A DNA stretch of 64,000 bases from positions 31,185,290 to 31,249,289 of the forward strand of contig JAAONU010000016.1 in the NCBI GenBank assembly GCA_012932295.1, read 5' to 3'. A program made the position numbers and the translations under genes. The notes beneath the pieces were generated by a model. That model did not search any database and was not told the origin of the DNA. It was given only the letters and a program-made list of their open reading frames with translations. Below are positions 23,248 through 36,200 of this stretch, piece after piece. The stretch comes from Cyclina sinensis. Taxonomy: Eukaryota > Mollusca > Bivalvia > Venerida > Veneridae. Position 1 is the first letter of the stretch. Each line of letters begins with the position of its first letter.

Positions 23248-23430
23248 TTGTGTGTTTCTGTCTTTAAATTTATTTTTGAAGATCTACCGGACCGTGACAA
23301 TGGAAAGATTCAGATAATAGTCTATGTTATATGCCTATGTTCTGTTTAACTATAATCTGCATCTCATACTATATTAAGCTATCAAAAGACGTCTGGTGAT
23401 TAAGTTGAAGATGATTATATTTTTAATATA

Positions 23431-24763
23431 CTTCTCAAAATTTGATAGGGATCACTAATACGAATGTGTATGCTTACTACATAAGGTTGAAAGGTTAATT
23501 TTTTTGTTGTGATTCTGAAAATCTGTTGATATGACAACAGTTTGGTACCAAAAAATGAGTAAGTCTGTAAACTGTTGAAGCGTGACAGAGGCTGAGCCGT
23601 GGGAGGGGCACGAATTTGGGATAACATAGACAGGAGATGAAATGGAACTTTTTGGAAAAATAAAGTCTATGGCCTGAATTTTGCTTAAATATATCTGCAG
23701 CATGTCCCAGGCGTGCTCTATTGGATTGAGGACTGGAGACCTTGCTGGCCAGTTCATTCTCTCTATGGCTGCTGCCTCCAGGTACTCGTCAGTGACCCTT
23801 GCCCTGTGAGGTCGGGCGTTGTCGTCCATTAAAATGAACTCAGGGCCTATAGCACCAGCGTACGGACGAACGTACGCATCTAAGATCTTATTGATGTATC
23901 GTACAGCCGACAATGTGCCGTCTTGAACAATGTGCAGGTCCGTTCTTCCCTGCATGCTAATGCCCGCCCACACCATGACCGAGCCCCCGCCATGACGCTC
24001 ATTGGCGGATCTCCATACCCGCACTCGCCTATCAGTGAAGTCCACACAAAATCTAGACTCATCAGTGAACAGCACTGGGGTCCAGTCATGCAGCGATCAC
24101 CTGGCGTGATCGCGGGACTATTGAAGACGTGCCTGGATGTGGTTTCGCGTCAATGGGATTCGGATTGCTGGCCTTCTAGCCCTCATGCCAGCTGTATGAA
24201 GACGGTTACTGATGGTTTGAGTGGAAAGTCTTACACCAGTGGCATTCTGGAAGTCATTTTGGAGGGCAGTAGCGGTAACAAAGCGCTGACGTCACGCTTG
24301 AACGACACTAAACCGGTCCTCACGCTGAGTTGTGGACATCTGACGCCACATCCTGGCAACGGTGCTCTTGGACACCTGAAGGACACCTTCCACGTGCCGT
24401 TGGGAACGCCTAGCCTCAAGCATCCCTACCCCCTATTCCTCTCCTCATCGTCAATACGCCGTCTTTGCCGTAGATTTGCCATGACCAGTGCTAGGTTCGA
24501 TATAAACGTTACCATGCACAAGCGAAGTCTGAATAAAACGGATGTGCACATGAAGGTACATGCCCGCGGTGCACCACTTTTGCAGGGTATCGCTATTCCC
24601 GTGCATCTCGAGCCATGTACAGGTAAACAATCAAAATCTGCTGGACAGGTCGGCTTTGCCATATGAATAAACTACATGTATGAGAAAAAAATCAGTTATC
24701 TTGAGGTTATCATTAAAAAGATATTTAAGGAATAAAAAGTGATCCCTATCAAATTTTGAGTAG
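23431..24763 (-). mobile_element. Tc1/mariner-type transposon, 1333 bp
   Basis: Terminal inverted repeats at 23431-23456 and 24738-24763 agree at 25 of 26 positions (CTNCTCAAAATTTGATAGGG and so on). TA flanks both ends (23429-23430 and 24764-24765), the Tc1/mariner target. It encodes a decayed transposase on the minus strand. It inserted about 390 bp downstream of gene B's stop. Long matching ends suggest fairly recent movement. Confidence 0.95.
23690..24482 (-). pseudogene. Tc1-like transposase, inactivated
   Basis: The reading starts at an ATG at 24482 (MANLRQRRRIDDEERNR). It is soon interrupted by a stop and frame change near 24425, and further in-frame stops occur through 24085. From 24075 the catalytic part is open: FTDESRF (first Asp), GGSVMVWAGIS, LMDDNARPHRA (second Asp), and SPVLNPIEHAWDML (Glu), a DD34E-type arrangement. 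The last ~80 residues of the open frame (to 23455) do not look like the usual Tc1 C-terminus. It cannot give a full transposase as it stands. Confidence 0.93.
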
Positions 24764-24765
24764 TA

Positions 24766-25482
24766 TAGTTTTAAGTATATATGAACAGGGATATGAAAAT
24801 TAATGGATTCAATATAAATCTAAAGTTCTTAGATATGACGCATTCAATTTAGACGGGTTTTTAGTTCTAGGCGTTTGAAAATGCATAAAACGTGTTTCAT
24901 TTTAAAATTCACAGTTTTTTGCCTTTTAAGCACCTTGCAAAGATTTATTTTTAATTCAATGTTCCTGTTCTAAAATTAAATTATCTGTGGAAAATAACCG
25001 AACAGACAATATTTAAGCATAGAATAAAAGGTACTAAAACATGTGAACCCAGTTAAACATGAACATTTCTTTTTTTCACTTTGTCAAACTAAAAATTACT
25101 AAAATCTTTAATTTAAGATCAGAAACAAAGCTGTTGAACACACGCCTGTATTCCATTGATTTATAAGTGCCAATGACTATGTTTTAGTTCGTAAAGAAAT
25201 CGCAGCTCTGCCTTTTAAATTGAATGGATAGCTTTTTAAACATTTGACCATACGAAACGACTATACGTTGCGCTTTTTTCGATTGACGAAATATATATCA
25301 ATGCTTATATCAAGATTGGTTTACATTACAATGGTCTTTTATATCAGTTTGTATTGAACTATTAAATTTCAAATCGTGCGATAAGGCCCTTACACACTTT
25401 ATTTATTCAGTATGGTACGTTGACATTTTCTTGTGGTATTAGCTGAAAGAAAATTAGGATAAAAATTATAAAGAATTCAAAT
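24766..25482. other. Intergenic, upstream of the EF-hand gene
   Basis: AT-rich sequence with no recognised feature. The promoter and 5' UTR of the EF-hand gene should lie here. Confidence 0.4.
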
Positions 25483-25722
25483 ATGGCCGGATTAACAGAG
25501 GAGCAAGAAATTGAACTCAGAGCAATATTTGATGATTTTGACAAGGACGAGAACGAAAAACTGGATACACATGAATTACTCAGGCTAGCTCAGTATTTCG
25601 GTCTGAATCCACAAATAGAAGATGTAGACGCTGTGAAGGCCAAACATGATATAAGCGGGGATGGTTTTATTGACTTTGAGGAGTTGAAGGCCATAATTAG
25701 TGACTTGTATAAACCACCACAG
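25483..25722 (+). CDS. EF-hand protein exon 1 (EF1 and EF2)
   Basis: 80 codons from ATG, context AAATATGGCC, to the donor CAG/GTAAGA. It contains both intact calcium loops. Confidence 0.95.
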
Positions 25723-27703
25723 GTAAGATATTCAACTAAGTTATACAAGACTTAGTGTAGTTTTTTCTTCAATATTTTCAAAGGGAAATGTAATCATGAA
25801 ACTTAGGTTTATAAGTATGCCCATATAGTTCAATGATTACAATGTTAAAGCATTAAAGTTATCATCACTAAGAGTTCATATTAAGCCTTCTAGATTAGTA
25901 ATTTGCGTATTGTCTACTAACACATTTTAACTATTATAGATTCCTCTTTAGTGAGTCTACATCTTTATGAAATAACAATGTGTGCATTGAAGATTAAACA
26001 AGATAGTGATCGTTACGGCAATTAGATATTTATGTTTGAAAGGCTCTTTTTCTATACTGCTTTGTACATGAACAAAATGATTATGTAATTTTATACGTTA
26101 AAGCCATGATTTAAAGCACCCAACTGATACCTTTCTTAATTCAAAATAATAGTATATGTAGTAAAAGTTCTGTTTAAATTGTTGGTATTTCATCACATTA
26201 TCCATTCTTAGTGTTAATCATAACATCATTAATATATATGTTCAATGTTATAACAAACATTACGTTAATTTTACATTTGAATATTTATTAAAAAATTTTA
26301 AGTTGCTTTAGGTATACAGAAAGCAGTTTTAAGGTCAGCTCTTTGCTTCGTTTTGGGAAAAAAGGGAATTTTAAATGCAAAGATTTTCATCTAGGCAAAT
26401 ATTTTTATCAGTCTTTATGATAATATTAACAACAATTATAACAAAAAAGTTCAAATTTAAGTGCTTAAAAAACATGTGATTTGTCTTTAATGGTTGAAAT
26501 CCTTATCTTGTTTCTCATTATAAAGAAAATGCACTCAAATTCTGTTACATCACTTAGAATGGAGTATTTTTTACAATTTTACGATAAAATTAACAGTTAA
26601 GAAAATTGCCAGATAATTTACGTAGAGGCTGACGGGTAGATATTCAAGGGAGGTAATCAGACGAAAACTAATTTATTGAATCGCATAGTCGTGTGGTTTA
26701 AATGACACAGTTTTAAGGCATTTAGCAAGCTGCCTAGTAAATAAGTTAGGAATGTTCACAGTCCTGACTAAAAGTGCAGAACTAGTTGTCACAGTAATAA
26801 ATCATTTTCAGACAAGAAAAGAGGAGACGACACAGGCGATGAGAACAATTTTTCAATGTGAAGGTCTACCAGACGATGTGAAGCTCACAAAAGCACAGTT
26901 TCTAAACTTATTTCAGGTAGATATTACAAGTTACAGTTGCTTTATCATTTTTTTATGTTCGGAAATAAAGAGGAAATCAGCAATAAATCCCCCAAAATAA
27001 CAACACTTTCTCTTATTTACTTTAGAACTGATCTTACTTCTATTCTGTTGGATTAGTACTCACAGTAACATACATAGTTACTCGCCAGAAGAGATAGTTT
27101 CAGCGTGTGTGTGAGAGAGAGAGAGTAAAAACGTTTATGAAATCGAAGAAAAAGTGAATTAAAAACCTTCCAGTTTTTAAGCAGCTAGAGACAAAATTGA
27201 ACTTTTGACCCCCGATCGCTTTATATTTTTTCAATACCTTTTCTCAGTTCTATTTACAGGATAAATTTAAAACAAGCGAATTCTAATATCTCATGAATAA
27301 TAAAGAAATAATGTTGAAGCTTAATTACCACGGTTGTATCTATTTTTCCGTTTCTTTTACTGAACAACTACATTTTGTGAAAAAAAGAACGTGCTGAAAA
27401 TGTTCAACTATTTCGGTCAAGGAGATTGCAAGGGATATCTCTGTAGATTGAAGGAAATCAATTTAAAACCCGTGTTCGTCGTGTTTATATAAATACATGA
27501 TTAAGATTACAATATAGCAAGAAGGAAATGCTAGCAGACTTAGGCATTCACTAGGTAAAGCAATATTTTTTCTTTACTTTCAGAAATATGGACATGATCC
27601 TTTATCAGAGGAGGATGTAGACGAGATATTTATGGATCTAGATAAAGACGGAGATACAGATACTATAACATCGGAAGAAATTGCCGAGCTATTTAATCCT
27701 TAG
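25483..27703 (+). CDS. EF-hand calcium-binding protein, three coding exons (154 aa)
   Basis: Exons 25483-25722, 26812-26916 and 27584-27703, all phase 0, with GTAAGA and GTAGAT donors. The product resembles the calmodulin/troponin C superfamily in size and layout and is probably a cytosolic Ca2+ sensor or buffer. EF1 has a canonical 12-residue loop, DKDENEKLDTHE (residues 20-31). EF2 has DISGDGFIDFEE (56-67). The third segment (exon 2) lacks acidic loop ligands and looks degenerate. The fourth loop reads DLDKDGDTDTITSEE, three residues longer than a normal loop; removing one DTD would restore the standard spacing. No signal peptide or myristoylation motif is seen (Met-Ala start). Divergence from calmodulin is too great to name it. 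Confidence 0.92.
26812..26916 (+). CDS. EF-hand protein exon 2 (degenerate third hand)
   Basis: 105 nt, acceptor CATTTTCAG, donor CAG/GTAGAT, phase 0. It encodes TRKEETTQAMRTIF to KAQFLNLFQ. The helix-loop-helix outline remains, but the loop CEGLPDDVKLTK lacks the ligand pattern. Confidence 0.9.
27104..27125. repeat. (GT)n(GA)n microsatellite
   Basis: A short GTGTGTGT tract runs directly into GAGAGAGAGAGA, in the second intron of the EF-hand gene. Confidence 0.9.
27584..27703 (+). CDS. EF-hand protein exon 3 (fourth hand, expanded loop, stop)
   Basis: Acceptor TACTTTCAG, 39 codons and TAG at 27701. It encodes KYGHDPLSEEDVDEIF and the expanded last loop, ending IAELFNP. Confidence 0.93.
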   Translation, partial: KYGHDPLSEEDVDEIFMDLDKDGDTDTITSEEIAELFNP

Positions 27704-27813
27704 GATCATCTCATACAATGTTACGCAGTCAGAGATACAGATACTATAACATCGGGAGAAATTGCAGAGTTATTTCATCATTAGGATAATTTCATACAAT
27801 GTTACCGCAGTCA
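27651..27813 (+). repeat. 81-bp tandem duplication of the EF-hand coding end
   Basis: 27651-27731 and 27732-27813 are near-identical, both beginning GAGATACAGATACTATAACA and both containing a TAG at the matching place. Copy 1 supplies the real coding end, stop and start of the 3' UTR. Copy 2 is 3' UTR unless the first stop is read through; with an 81-bp period it stays in frame. Confidence 0.93.
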
Positions 27814-27926
27814 GCATTCTTTATTTCGATGTCACAGTAATATAATGCATAAGACCATTACAGATTTTTACTCAAACATTTTTGGCTCATGTTAACACAG
27901 GAATAATGAGTCTTTCATCGTCGATT

Positions 27927-27932
27927 AATAAA
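27927..27932 (+). terminator. Candidate polyadenylation signal of the EF-hand gene
   Basis: AATAAA 224 bp after the stop codon, followed by T-rich sequence. Confidence 0.55.
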
Positions 27933-28465
27933 TATTACATGTTTACATCCATTTGTCGTTCTGTGCTACGTTATACTGGAAACACATTTTCGACCTTGAA
28001 CATTTTACGCGAAACGTCATATTAATGGAAAAGAATTTCATACCTTGCCTACAATTGTAAACTGAAAGAAACATAAGTAACCTTAACATTTTACGTTGGA
28101 ACTATATTCACTACAATTTACTATAAGTGTAAAACCATAAATTCACACGATGCAGCTTCTTTCGGATAGGAAAGGGACATTTAACCGTGCATTTCCGATT
28201 TCATAATTAAGAAGTTAGTTGTTTCCCTTCTACTGCTTTTAGTGATATTAACAGTTCTGAAAGACATGTATTTTCTGCTTTGTTCTTTAATATCTTAACC
28301 CATAGCCTAAGTACAAAATATGTTTTGAAGTTTGCTTCGTACGTAAGCAATTCAAGTAGTGTTAAGACACTGATTTTGAACATCTTAATACAATTAGTTT
28401 AATACTAAACTGTGCTTCAAATATTAAATGCGTAAAAACACCTCAGAATTAAAAAAGACAAAAAA

Positions 28466-28632
28466 ATGTTTCTGTACTACAAATTAATTGTTGTTTTAGC
28501 CTTTCAGGTGTCAGTAATTGTATTCAGATGGAAGGAAGAAATATTAAAAAAATATTACGAAGAAAAGTTAAAAATAAAATATAATGGCTCGTATAACCGT
28601 CAAATTGATCACTTTTCAGAACAACGAAATAA
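28466..28632 (+). CDS. Possible first coding exon, signal-anchor type membrane protein
   Basis: ATG at 28466 (preceded by an A-run) opens 55 full codons and two bases before a perfect GTAAGT donor at 28633; unspliced, it stops at 28634-28636. The peptide begins MFLYYKLIVVLAFQVSVIVF, a hydrophobic segment, and continues with a Lys/Glu-rich region and one NGS sequon. A short cytoplasmic end, membrane anchor and charged stem would suit a type II Golgi enzyme or a secreted protein. No downstream exon was recognised, so it could be chance or a relic. Confidence 0.35.
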
Positions 28633-28636
28633 GTAA

Positions 28637-31600
28637 GTTTTCTCTTAGGCATGTTTATCAGCGTTGAAAAAGAAAATAAGTTATAGTTAGAATCTTAAAA
28701 AAAGGATTAATTAAAAAATAAGTAAATTCAATAAAGACATGATAGGCCGTCAATTTTATTTCCGTCAATGAGGCTAACAAGCCCATGATGACATGATAAT
28801 AGTATAATCATCACAGTGCAAACCTAATTATATGTATCAAAACGTATTAATATAGATTAAACTATTTCATAATATATTCTTAATTTTAGTACAGAAAAAT
28901 ATTTTTTGAGATAAAAAGAGTACTATATGTTATCCTGTTTATGACATTTAATTCAACTTTAAATAAATTCATCAGATTTGACAACATTTAGTCTACCTTG
29001 CTAGCTTGCTGAACCTTTAACGAAAATGAAACCAAGGTACAGCAAGTGTCTAAAATGTAATAATATCTCAATAGAAGATGCATGATCTTGTCGAAAACCG
29101 AAAAACAACATTACACACAATGATATACGTAAACTAACTAGTAAATACCGTATATTACACAAAAGCAAGCAATAGGTATCAATTTAAGTAGTTGACACGA
29201 AAACAAATATTAAATCAAATAAAGCATGGAAACATGAAGACTTGGCAATAAAAATTAAATCATGGCCAGCGAAATAAAGAATATAAGCATGAGAAGTGCA
29301 CTGAGTATAATTATTATATGGTGTAGACCTTAACACTGCCTTACTAACTTGCTAACTTGATAAAATACTATCCAAAATTGCTGAATAGTTAAATGACAAT
29401 AACTGTTTTGCCCTGTCTGCAAATAATTATAGATAATTGTTTGTTCGAGGGAACAGACAATCACAGGAAACGTCAACTGTTAGCAAGATAATTATCAGTT
29501 AGCAACATAAAACTACGCAGCAGTCTGAAGAGGAAATACAAAATTGGACGGATAACAACACGACTGGTATAAACAAATTTCAAGCCCATACTTATAATCT
29601 TCCGTTTGATTAACAGAAATCATATTTAAATTCTTAGTGCTGATGAGGGTCAGTCACAAAACCTACGTTGACTAACTAGAGGAAAACAGACCGATGACCA
29701 ACGAATTAAAAAAAAATTAGAATTGAAAAGTTGCTTGCTTTAAAACTAAATGTGTTTTATGTATCATTATAAAAACATAATGTAATTTTTGACCAGTTAA
29801 GATACATGTTTTACAAATAATGAATAGATCATGTCAGCGCAAAGTTGCAAGTTCTTTATTAATTAGTCAAAAACACATTGGTGGCCAATGAATCTTAGAA
29901 GAAGCAACACACTAAAAATTGCTTGTATTACACAAACTGTGTTTTTCAGTGTATCATTGTAAAAGCATGATGCTATTTTGTGCCCATTAAGATGCTTGTT
30001 TTACATTTTAAGGATGGAACATACCAGCGCCAAGTTGCAAGTTCCTAGAAAACACATTTCGTTTTTTCAATTTCAATGCATAACCGATATGGTTATAGAC
30101 AAGTTTACAAAACAACATTTAGCATAGTTCGTTGACGATATAACAACCTTCGTCCAGTGATTGCTGCATCACTGATTCGATAAATAACAATACCATTACT
30201 CTGGTCTGGGCTTTATTGCATTCCTCAGGACTAGTATTCAATTTAGTTCATGTGATTGAAAACATAAAAACGTCAGTTATTTAAAACAGAAATATTATAC
30301 AGGCGACAGGTGACATTTTTGATAACATATACCATTTATTACATATAAATAATGTAAAGTTATTTGACTTGTTTTTCTTTGCGTAAGAGTAAATTTATGG
30401 CAGGGCAACGCAATTTACAGGGCAATAAACTAGTGTTTAAGTAAATAAACCTAATAGAATCTGTGTCTCCGAAGAAAACACTTCATTTTCCTGACCAAAT
30501 AAATGATATTTAGCTATTATGGTATTGGCTTCTGTACGTTCCATTTATCTCTGACACAAGGAGCAGAATTAATTCTGGCTTCACAATAAAATGGTATCTT
30601 TAGCTACAAATCGAACATAGTTTTTGTTACAGTTTTAAATTGTAGTAGTGTACTTCCATTTTACTCATCTTTTTCGTGTAAAATATTAAGGAATGTCATT
30701 TTAGAATTTGACTAACTACAACAAGTGCCATTTTGAACTTAACAGCAATGTTAAATCAGTTGACAAGTTTGTAATATACTTTGTAACCACATTATTACAT
30801 TTTATTATTACATTAAATTTATTATGACATTATGAACAGTTTTGGATTTTACTGTCTTTTTAAATTTGAATTTAATCGGATTTGTTCACAAGGAAAAACA
30901 CAGTTCTGTTTTTCACCACAAACCAGATCAATAAGAACTTAAAACGATACTAATATAATGGAAATATTATCCATCAGACCTAGAATATTCGACAACCATA
31001 CCTTGTTTTTGCTTTTTATTCACTTGATGCTTTTAAATTTGTATTGACAATATTGCATATGTATTATATGTATTTCTATTCATATTTTGTTTTGATAATT
31101 CAAATGGTTCATCAAAACATTTGTTATAACTTCTGTCAATGTAAGTGGGCTCAGCGCGTTTCAGCTGTTTCTAAAATTGTGGAAGTGCAAATATTAATGT
31201 GATTCCTGCTTGATAAAACACTACATTAAACTGATGTGAAGTAATATCTGCATTGTATAAAATTCATAACATTGAATCATAAACACAATTTTGTTGCTGC
31301 ATCTCCATTAGTTACATTTGCCGAACGTCAAGAAGGAAATAAAATAACACTTGAAGGGCTTTCTGACTTTAATGAAAGCTGGCCATTTCAGCATTTTGAA
31401 AGAGATGTTTGCAACTTCAAAACTTCAAAACAATGGTGGTCTTTTGTCAAAATCGAACTTGAGTATTCAGCTACAATGTGATTTAGAACCATATTTTAAA
31501 GATTTAATTCTATATTTTGATAGTCTTCAAACTAACAATATTTTAATTGACAAGTTTGTCTAAAATGACTTAACAACGTAAAAAACTTACTAACTGACAA

Positions 31601-32646
31601 GACAGACAGGCTTTTGTTTGATCCTAAAATGGAGATATCCTCAACATTAAATCTCAATAAGATACAGATGTAAAAAAGTTACTGTTAGTCCAGATAATAC
31701 AAATATTTCTAGTTTAAGACCAGTATTGCCATCCAACCTCATGTTAATTTAAGAATACAAACGTTTTGAGACTGCTCGGTCATATGACAAGAAACTGATT
31801 TTTATTATCTTATTCTAATCCTATCTACAAAACCTTTATACGTATTTTTATGCGGTAAGTAATCACCTGAGTTTCCACGTAAATCAATAAGCTTCAATCA
31901 GCCTAATAGTTCAATGTCTTGTAAGATCAAAAATATGTATTACAATTTTTTATGGAGAAATATTGGCAAACATACGTAACGAAAAGAAACGTTTCAAAGT
32001 AAACAAAAGAATGAAATATTCCACAGAACCATCGCCGTTACATAAATAGCATCTACGATCTTCTTGCATTGCATTATTATTTAATTCTTTATTTAAGTCT
32101 CATTCTTGCATTTACAAATAATATTTATCATAGTACATAAGTAAAAATCATGCAAGACCATTCTATACAGAATTTTATGAGACATGAAATATATGTACAT
32201 ATACAATCACATATAACTTAAAATAATTCACCTTTCTACTTCTAAGTAAAAGGTAAATAAAAATTAATTAATGCTACAGACCTTAAGAACTGAGAAGCTG
32301 GCATTAATCTAGGCTTATCAATATTAGCCTAAAAACTGCAATACAAGGAATTACTAAGTAAAAGTCTGAAGAGAATACAAACACTAATGTGTATTATTAA
32401 AAAATAGTTTTGGAAAATCAGATATTACATCAGATCAGATCTGATATAAACTGATTAATACCAGCCTCTCAATAAAAGACAAGATGATGCTTTCACATGC
32501 AGTATTCATGTTGAAATATACATGTAGAACATAACTATACATTATTAAGTGGGCATTTAAAATAAATATTAAGACATGTATATACAAATCACATTTACAG
32601 ATTATCACAGCTATCTTTTGGTTAATGCTCATAAATCAACTATGCA
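28637..32646. other. AT-rich stretch with no recognised gene
   Basis: Apart from the direct repeat listed at 29.7-30.05 kb I see only low-complexity AT-rich DNA. Overlapping short ORFs at 31272-31563 show no known motif and sit in different frames. 30470-30660 resembles 36450-36640 (see findings). Confidence 0.4.
29725..30050. repeat. Direct repeat, two ~135-bp copies about 190 bp apart
   Basis: About 29725-29860 matches about 29915-30050. Shared stretches include GTATCATT(A/G)TAAAA, TTAAGAT(A/G)C and CAAGTTGCAAGTTC-like ends. The copies have diverged visibly. Confidence 0.8.
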
Positions 32647-33210
32647 TTAACTATATAATATATTTGATCTACTTTTCAAGATCATGAAGCAGGTTTTGGC
32701 ACTAATTTTAATCATGTTTTCATTTGATAGTACAAATATCAGTTTATCTTCATCATATAGATTATTAAAATTATTATTTAATTCACAAGGTTTTTTAGTA
32801 AGTTCATGTCTGAGACAATGATAAACACTACAATGAAATAAAACATGTATCTCGTTTTCAACATTATTTCTACAGATCGGACATAGGCGATGATTTTCTG
32901 CAAGATTTTCAAATCTACCAGTCTCTAATTTCAGAGGAGCAACACCACATCTGAATTTTCCATAAGCAGCTCTATGTTTCATAGGAATGTGGGAACTAAC
33001 ATACTTTTCTAAAATAAAATCATGTTTAAAAGTTTTATAAGTTCTGAGCTTGTTTATTCCTCTATCTGATGGACCAACATCACTATTAACATCATTTCTC
33101 CATTTGCTTACAAACTGTTGTAATGAAAATCTTAACACTTTTTCACAGAAGATTTTGGAGGTTAATAAATTACAAGTTAAAAGAGTATCTGAAAGTCTTA
33201 TATCATTCAT
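32647..33210 (-). mobile_element. LINE (non-LTR retrotransposon) 3' coding fragment
   Basis: The open minus-strand frame ends at a stop near 32647. It carries the C-terminal zinc-finger-like motif of LINE reverse transcriptases: RCGVAPLKLETGRF, then LCPICRNNVENEIHVLFHC, with SVYHCLRHEL after it. This Cys-x2-Cys-(x)n-His-(x)n-Cys unit (zf-RVT) follows the RT domain in many animal LINEs. The reverse transcriptase and endonuclease parts are absent upstream, so this is a 5'-truncated copy as usual for LINEs. It is not a host gene. Confidence 0.85.
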
Positions 33211-36200
33211 ATATTTTATAAATCTAAACTGCCAGATTTATAATATGATTTGAAATGTTTTCTTCATTCTGAAAAAAAAAAGTTGTGCATCTAAGGTAAT
33301 GTGCCTTTATGATATTTCTAGAAGTTTTTGTCAATGTACTTTATTTCTTGAAATCAATTTACCTTCTGATTTTTACGATGAGTTCTAGCTTAAATTTGAC
33401 CAATTGACATTTTCCCGTTAGTTAAATAAAAGTTAGATTCATTGCAGCAGTACCCTTTCCCGTTATCTTTTTTTCCATGTATCACAGAACAACCTTTTTT
33501 GATTATTAAAGCCCAGTTTATAGTTTCTATTTACATTTTTTTGTGATTAACAAGCATATTGCTTTCTTGCCATTTTGTACACACAATTACATGAGTATAA
33601 ATCAAAATCATGTGTCACACTAATAAATAACATTGTAAAAAGAGAAAACAATATAAATTACGGGTTTTCATTGTTAAATTAAAAAGAAGCGTTTATACAA
33701 ATGTATTTATATTCATATATTCTTATTTAAATCTTTGTAATTTTTGTCTACAGAATTATTTATTCTATAAAAACTATTGATTAAAAATAAATATCAACTT
33801 AAATTAAAATTACACATCCACACAAACAATATTTGAATGAAAGTAAAGGAAACTTATTCAGAATAAAAGATAATTAATATTTTAAGCTCTTAAGATGAAA
33901 GCGACTTTTGTGAGTTTGTTTAAAGAAATTTCCTTTCTTGACGATGGATTTGTTATCTGAAAGATTTATTTGTTGATTTGCCTCAAGGCGCACATCTCCA
34001 TTCCCATTTACTTTTAGCAATTTTTGCGGAACATTGTAATGCTTTATTTTGTACCGATTAATTATTTATTCGTTTAATGACATATCAGGCTGCAAACAGT
34101 GACAAAGAGCAAGGGCCTCTACCAAGGTATGTACAAGGTTGTCCTTACCAAGTTTTTTTCCCCACAAGATATGTACTGACAGGTATGGAGACTTACGCTT
34201 TAAGCTTATACGTTTATAGATACAAATATATACATAGACCCACCACATCTGAAAAACAGAAACAAAACTAATTGGCCGGGTCTGTTAGCTCGTCAGAGCA
34301 ATGTTATTAATTGCTTACATAATCCGAAATAGCTTTTAAGTTTATGTAAGTATTCTGACAAACCTAGTTTACTGGAAAATTGCGACTTGTATGATTTGTT
34401 ACTTAATCACTCTTTTACCAGATCTGCCTAGAGTCTGTCACACAAGTGAATACCAAAAGTTAACAATACTTTTTTCAATATAAACCGTAAAAACATCTCT
34501 GACTCGGTTTTGACTTTATTTTGCATTTGTAGTGTTTCACATTTTAGTATGTTTTTGTTTGCATAACAGGTAACCAGCGTTGTCGAACAAAAACATACTG
34601 TCACCTATCGTATAATTAACCAGAATGTTTTGATTGCTAAACTGATCGCACAGGGGTATAATTATGGTATTTTTCATTTTCATACAATGGAATATTTCAT
34701 CATTGTTTTTGGTTAATAGCTTTGTTAAATTTCACTAACTTCATTGATTAAAAAAAATAATCGCCAATAACAGCTTGTCACCAACTTGTGCTATTACTTT
34801 GAAAATATCAAATATAGTCGGTGCTCTCTTTAGTGATTGTTATGAACAATTCCTGCTTAAAGATTTACTTTCAAATAACAAATTGCGCCTAAATCAGTGT
34901 TAAGTCTACCAAAGACGTATGCCATTGGAAGAAACACCAATTTTTGAAAAAGTCAATTTTCATCACTATAACATACTTAATATCTCTATTCACACAAATA
35001 TACAGATAAACAACAACACCACTGTAATTTCTCAACAGCTGATTTGTCTTATGAAAAAGAGCACTTGACAGAAAAGTACTGAAAGGCCAGACTGAATTAT
35101 AATTATTTTAAATCAGGGCAAGGTTGTGGTCATTTAATTCAGTTCCAAAAATAACCATAGAAATTAATGTAATTTGGTACACTGTTACAAACACAAAACA
35201 GAAAAAAATATTTGGACGATTCTCTACTAAGCTAATTTTACAGAAATATTTCGACTCGGTAAAAAATTGAAAACTTGGTGCCAAGAACAAATCCGAGGAG
35301 AAACATATCTTAGACACATGGCGACTAATACATATTTACCATCATGCCCTGTAATATCAATTACACGCGTAGACAGAAGACCAGAAGAAACATTTTGTCC
35401 AATTTATCCTTGATTGGTTGATGGATTTCGGATAATTTGTAGAAGACGTAAGATTAACTCGTCTTATAGTGGTTGCCATATTTCTCTAGAATCACAAATC
35501 TAACTGCACAGAGAGGAAACATTTTTAAACTCCCGAAAGAATACGTTGATCAATATTTGTCATGACATGAAACAATTGAAGTATTGCTATACACCTGAAT
35601 CAGTTGTATTGATTTTCAAATTTTCTGCTTTATTTTTAATCAAACAAATGATAGAAATGTAGTTAAAAACAGTCTGAATATAAAATTATCAAGTTTGTAA
35701 TTTATTGATGCCATTAATTTGATTACTGGTTCAGAGAAAATGTCTAACTTTACATTTAATGTATACCCTGCATTGCAGAATATGCATTAAAATTCTGAAA
35801 GTGTAGTTTTTAGTATTAACATCATTGTTTAGTTAGACACTGCCCTAAGTTCCATTAGCTGAACAATAACATGCAAATAAAATTACACTGACAGATTCAG
35901 CTGATTTTAATAATACTTGTGATTGAAATTTTGAAATGCTGTTGCCTTCTTCGACTTATGGTATGTTAAATTCAGATCATCTAGAGTAATGTTGGTAGTC
36001 AGCTGCAAGTTGAAACTAAATTCAATTCCTAATATTGATCGAAATAATGTGATCTTACTGAATTCTAGTAGTTAGTAATGTGAATCAGATGTTTGCTAGT
36101 CAACATGTTTACATTAATTCAAAGACAATTAACAGTTGGATGAAGCTGATGACATCAGGCTAGCAAATTGTTCTTTCATACTTTTTTCACTTGAAACAAG

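Noticed and set aside
23923..24666. 247-aa plus-strand ORF
   Set aside because: It is antisense to the Tc1-like transposase and has no domain of its own.
31272..31563. Two overlapping ~70-aa ORFs as exons
   Set aside because: They lie in different frames, have no domain motif, and no acceptor gives a phase that joins the 28466 exon.
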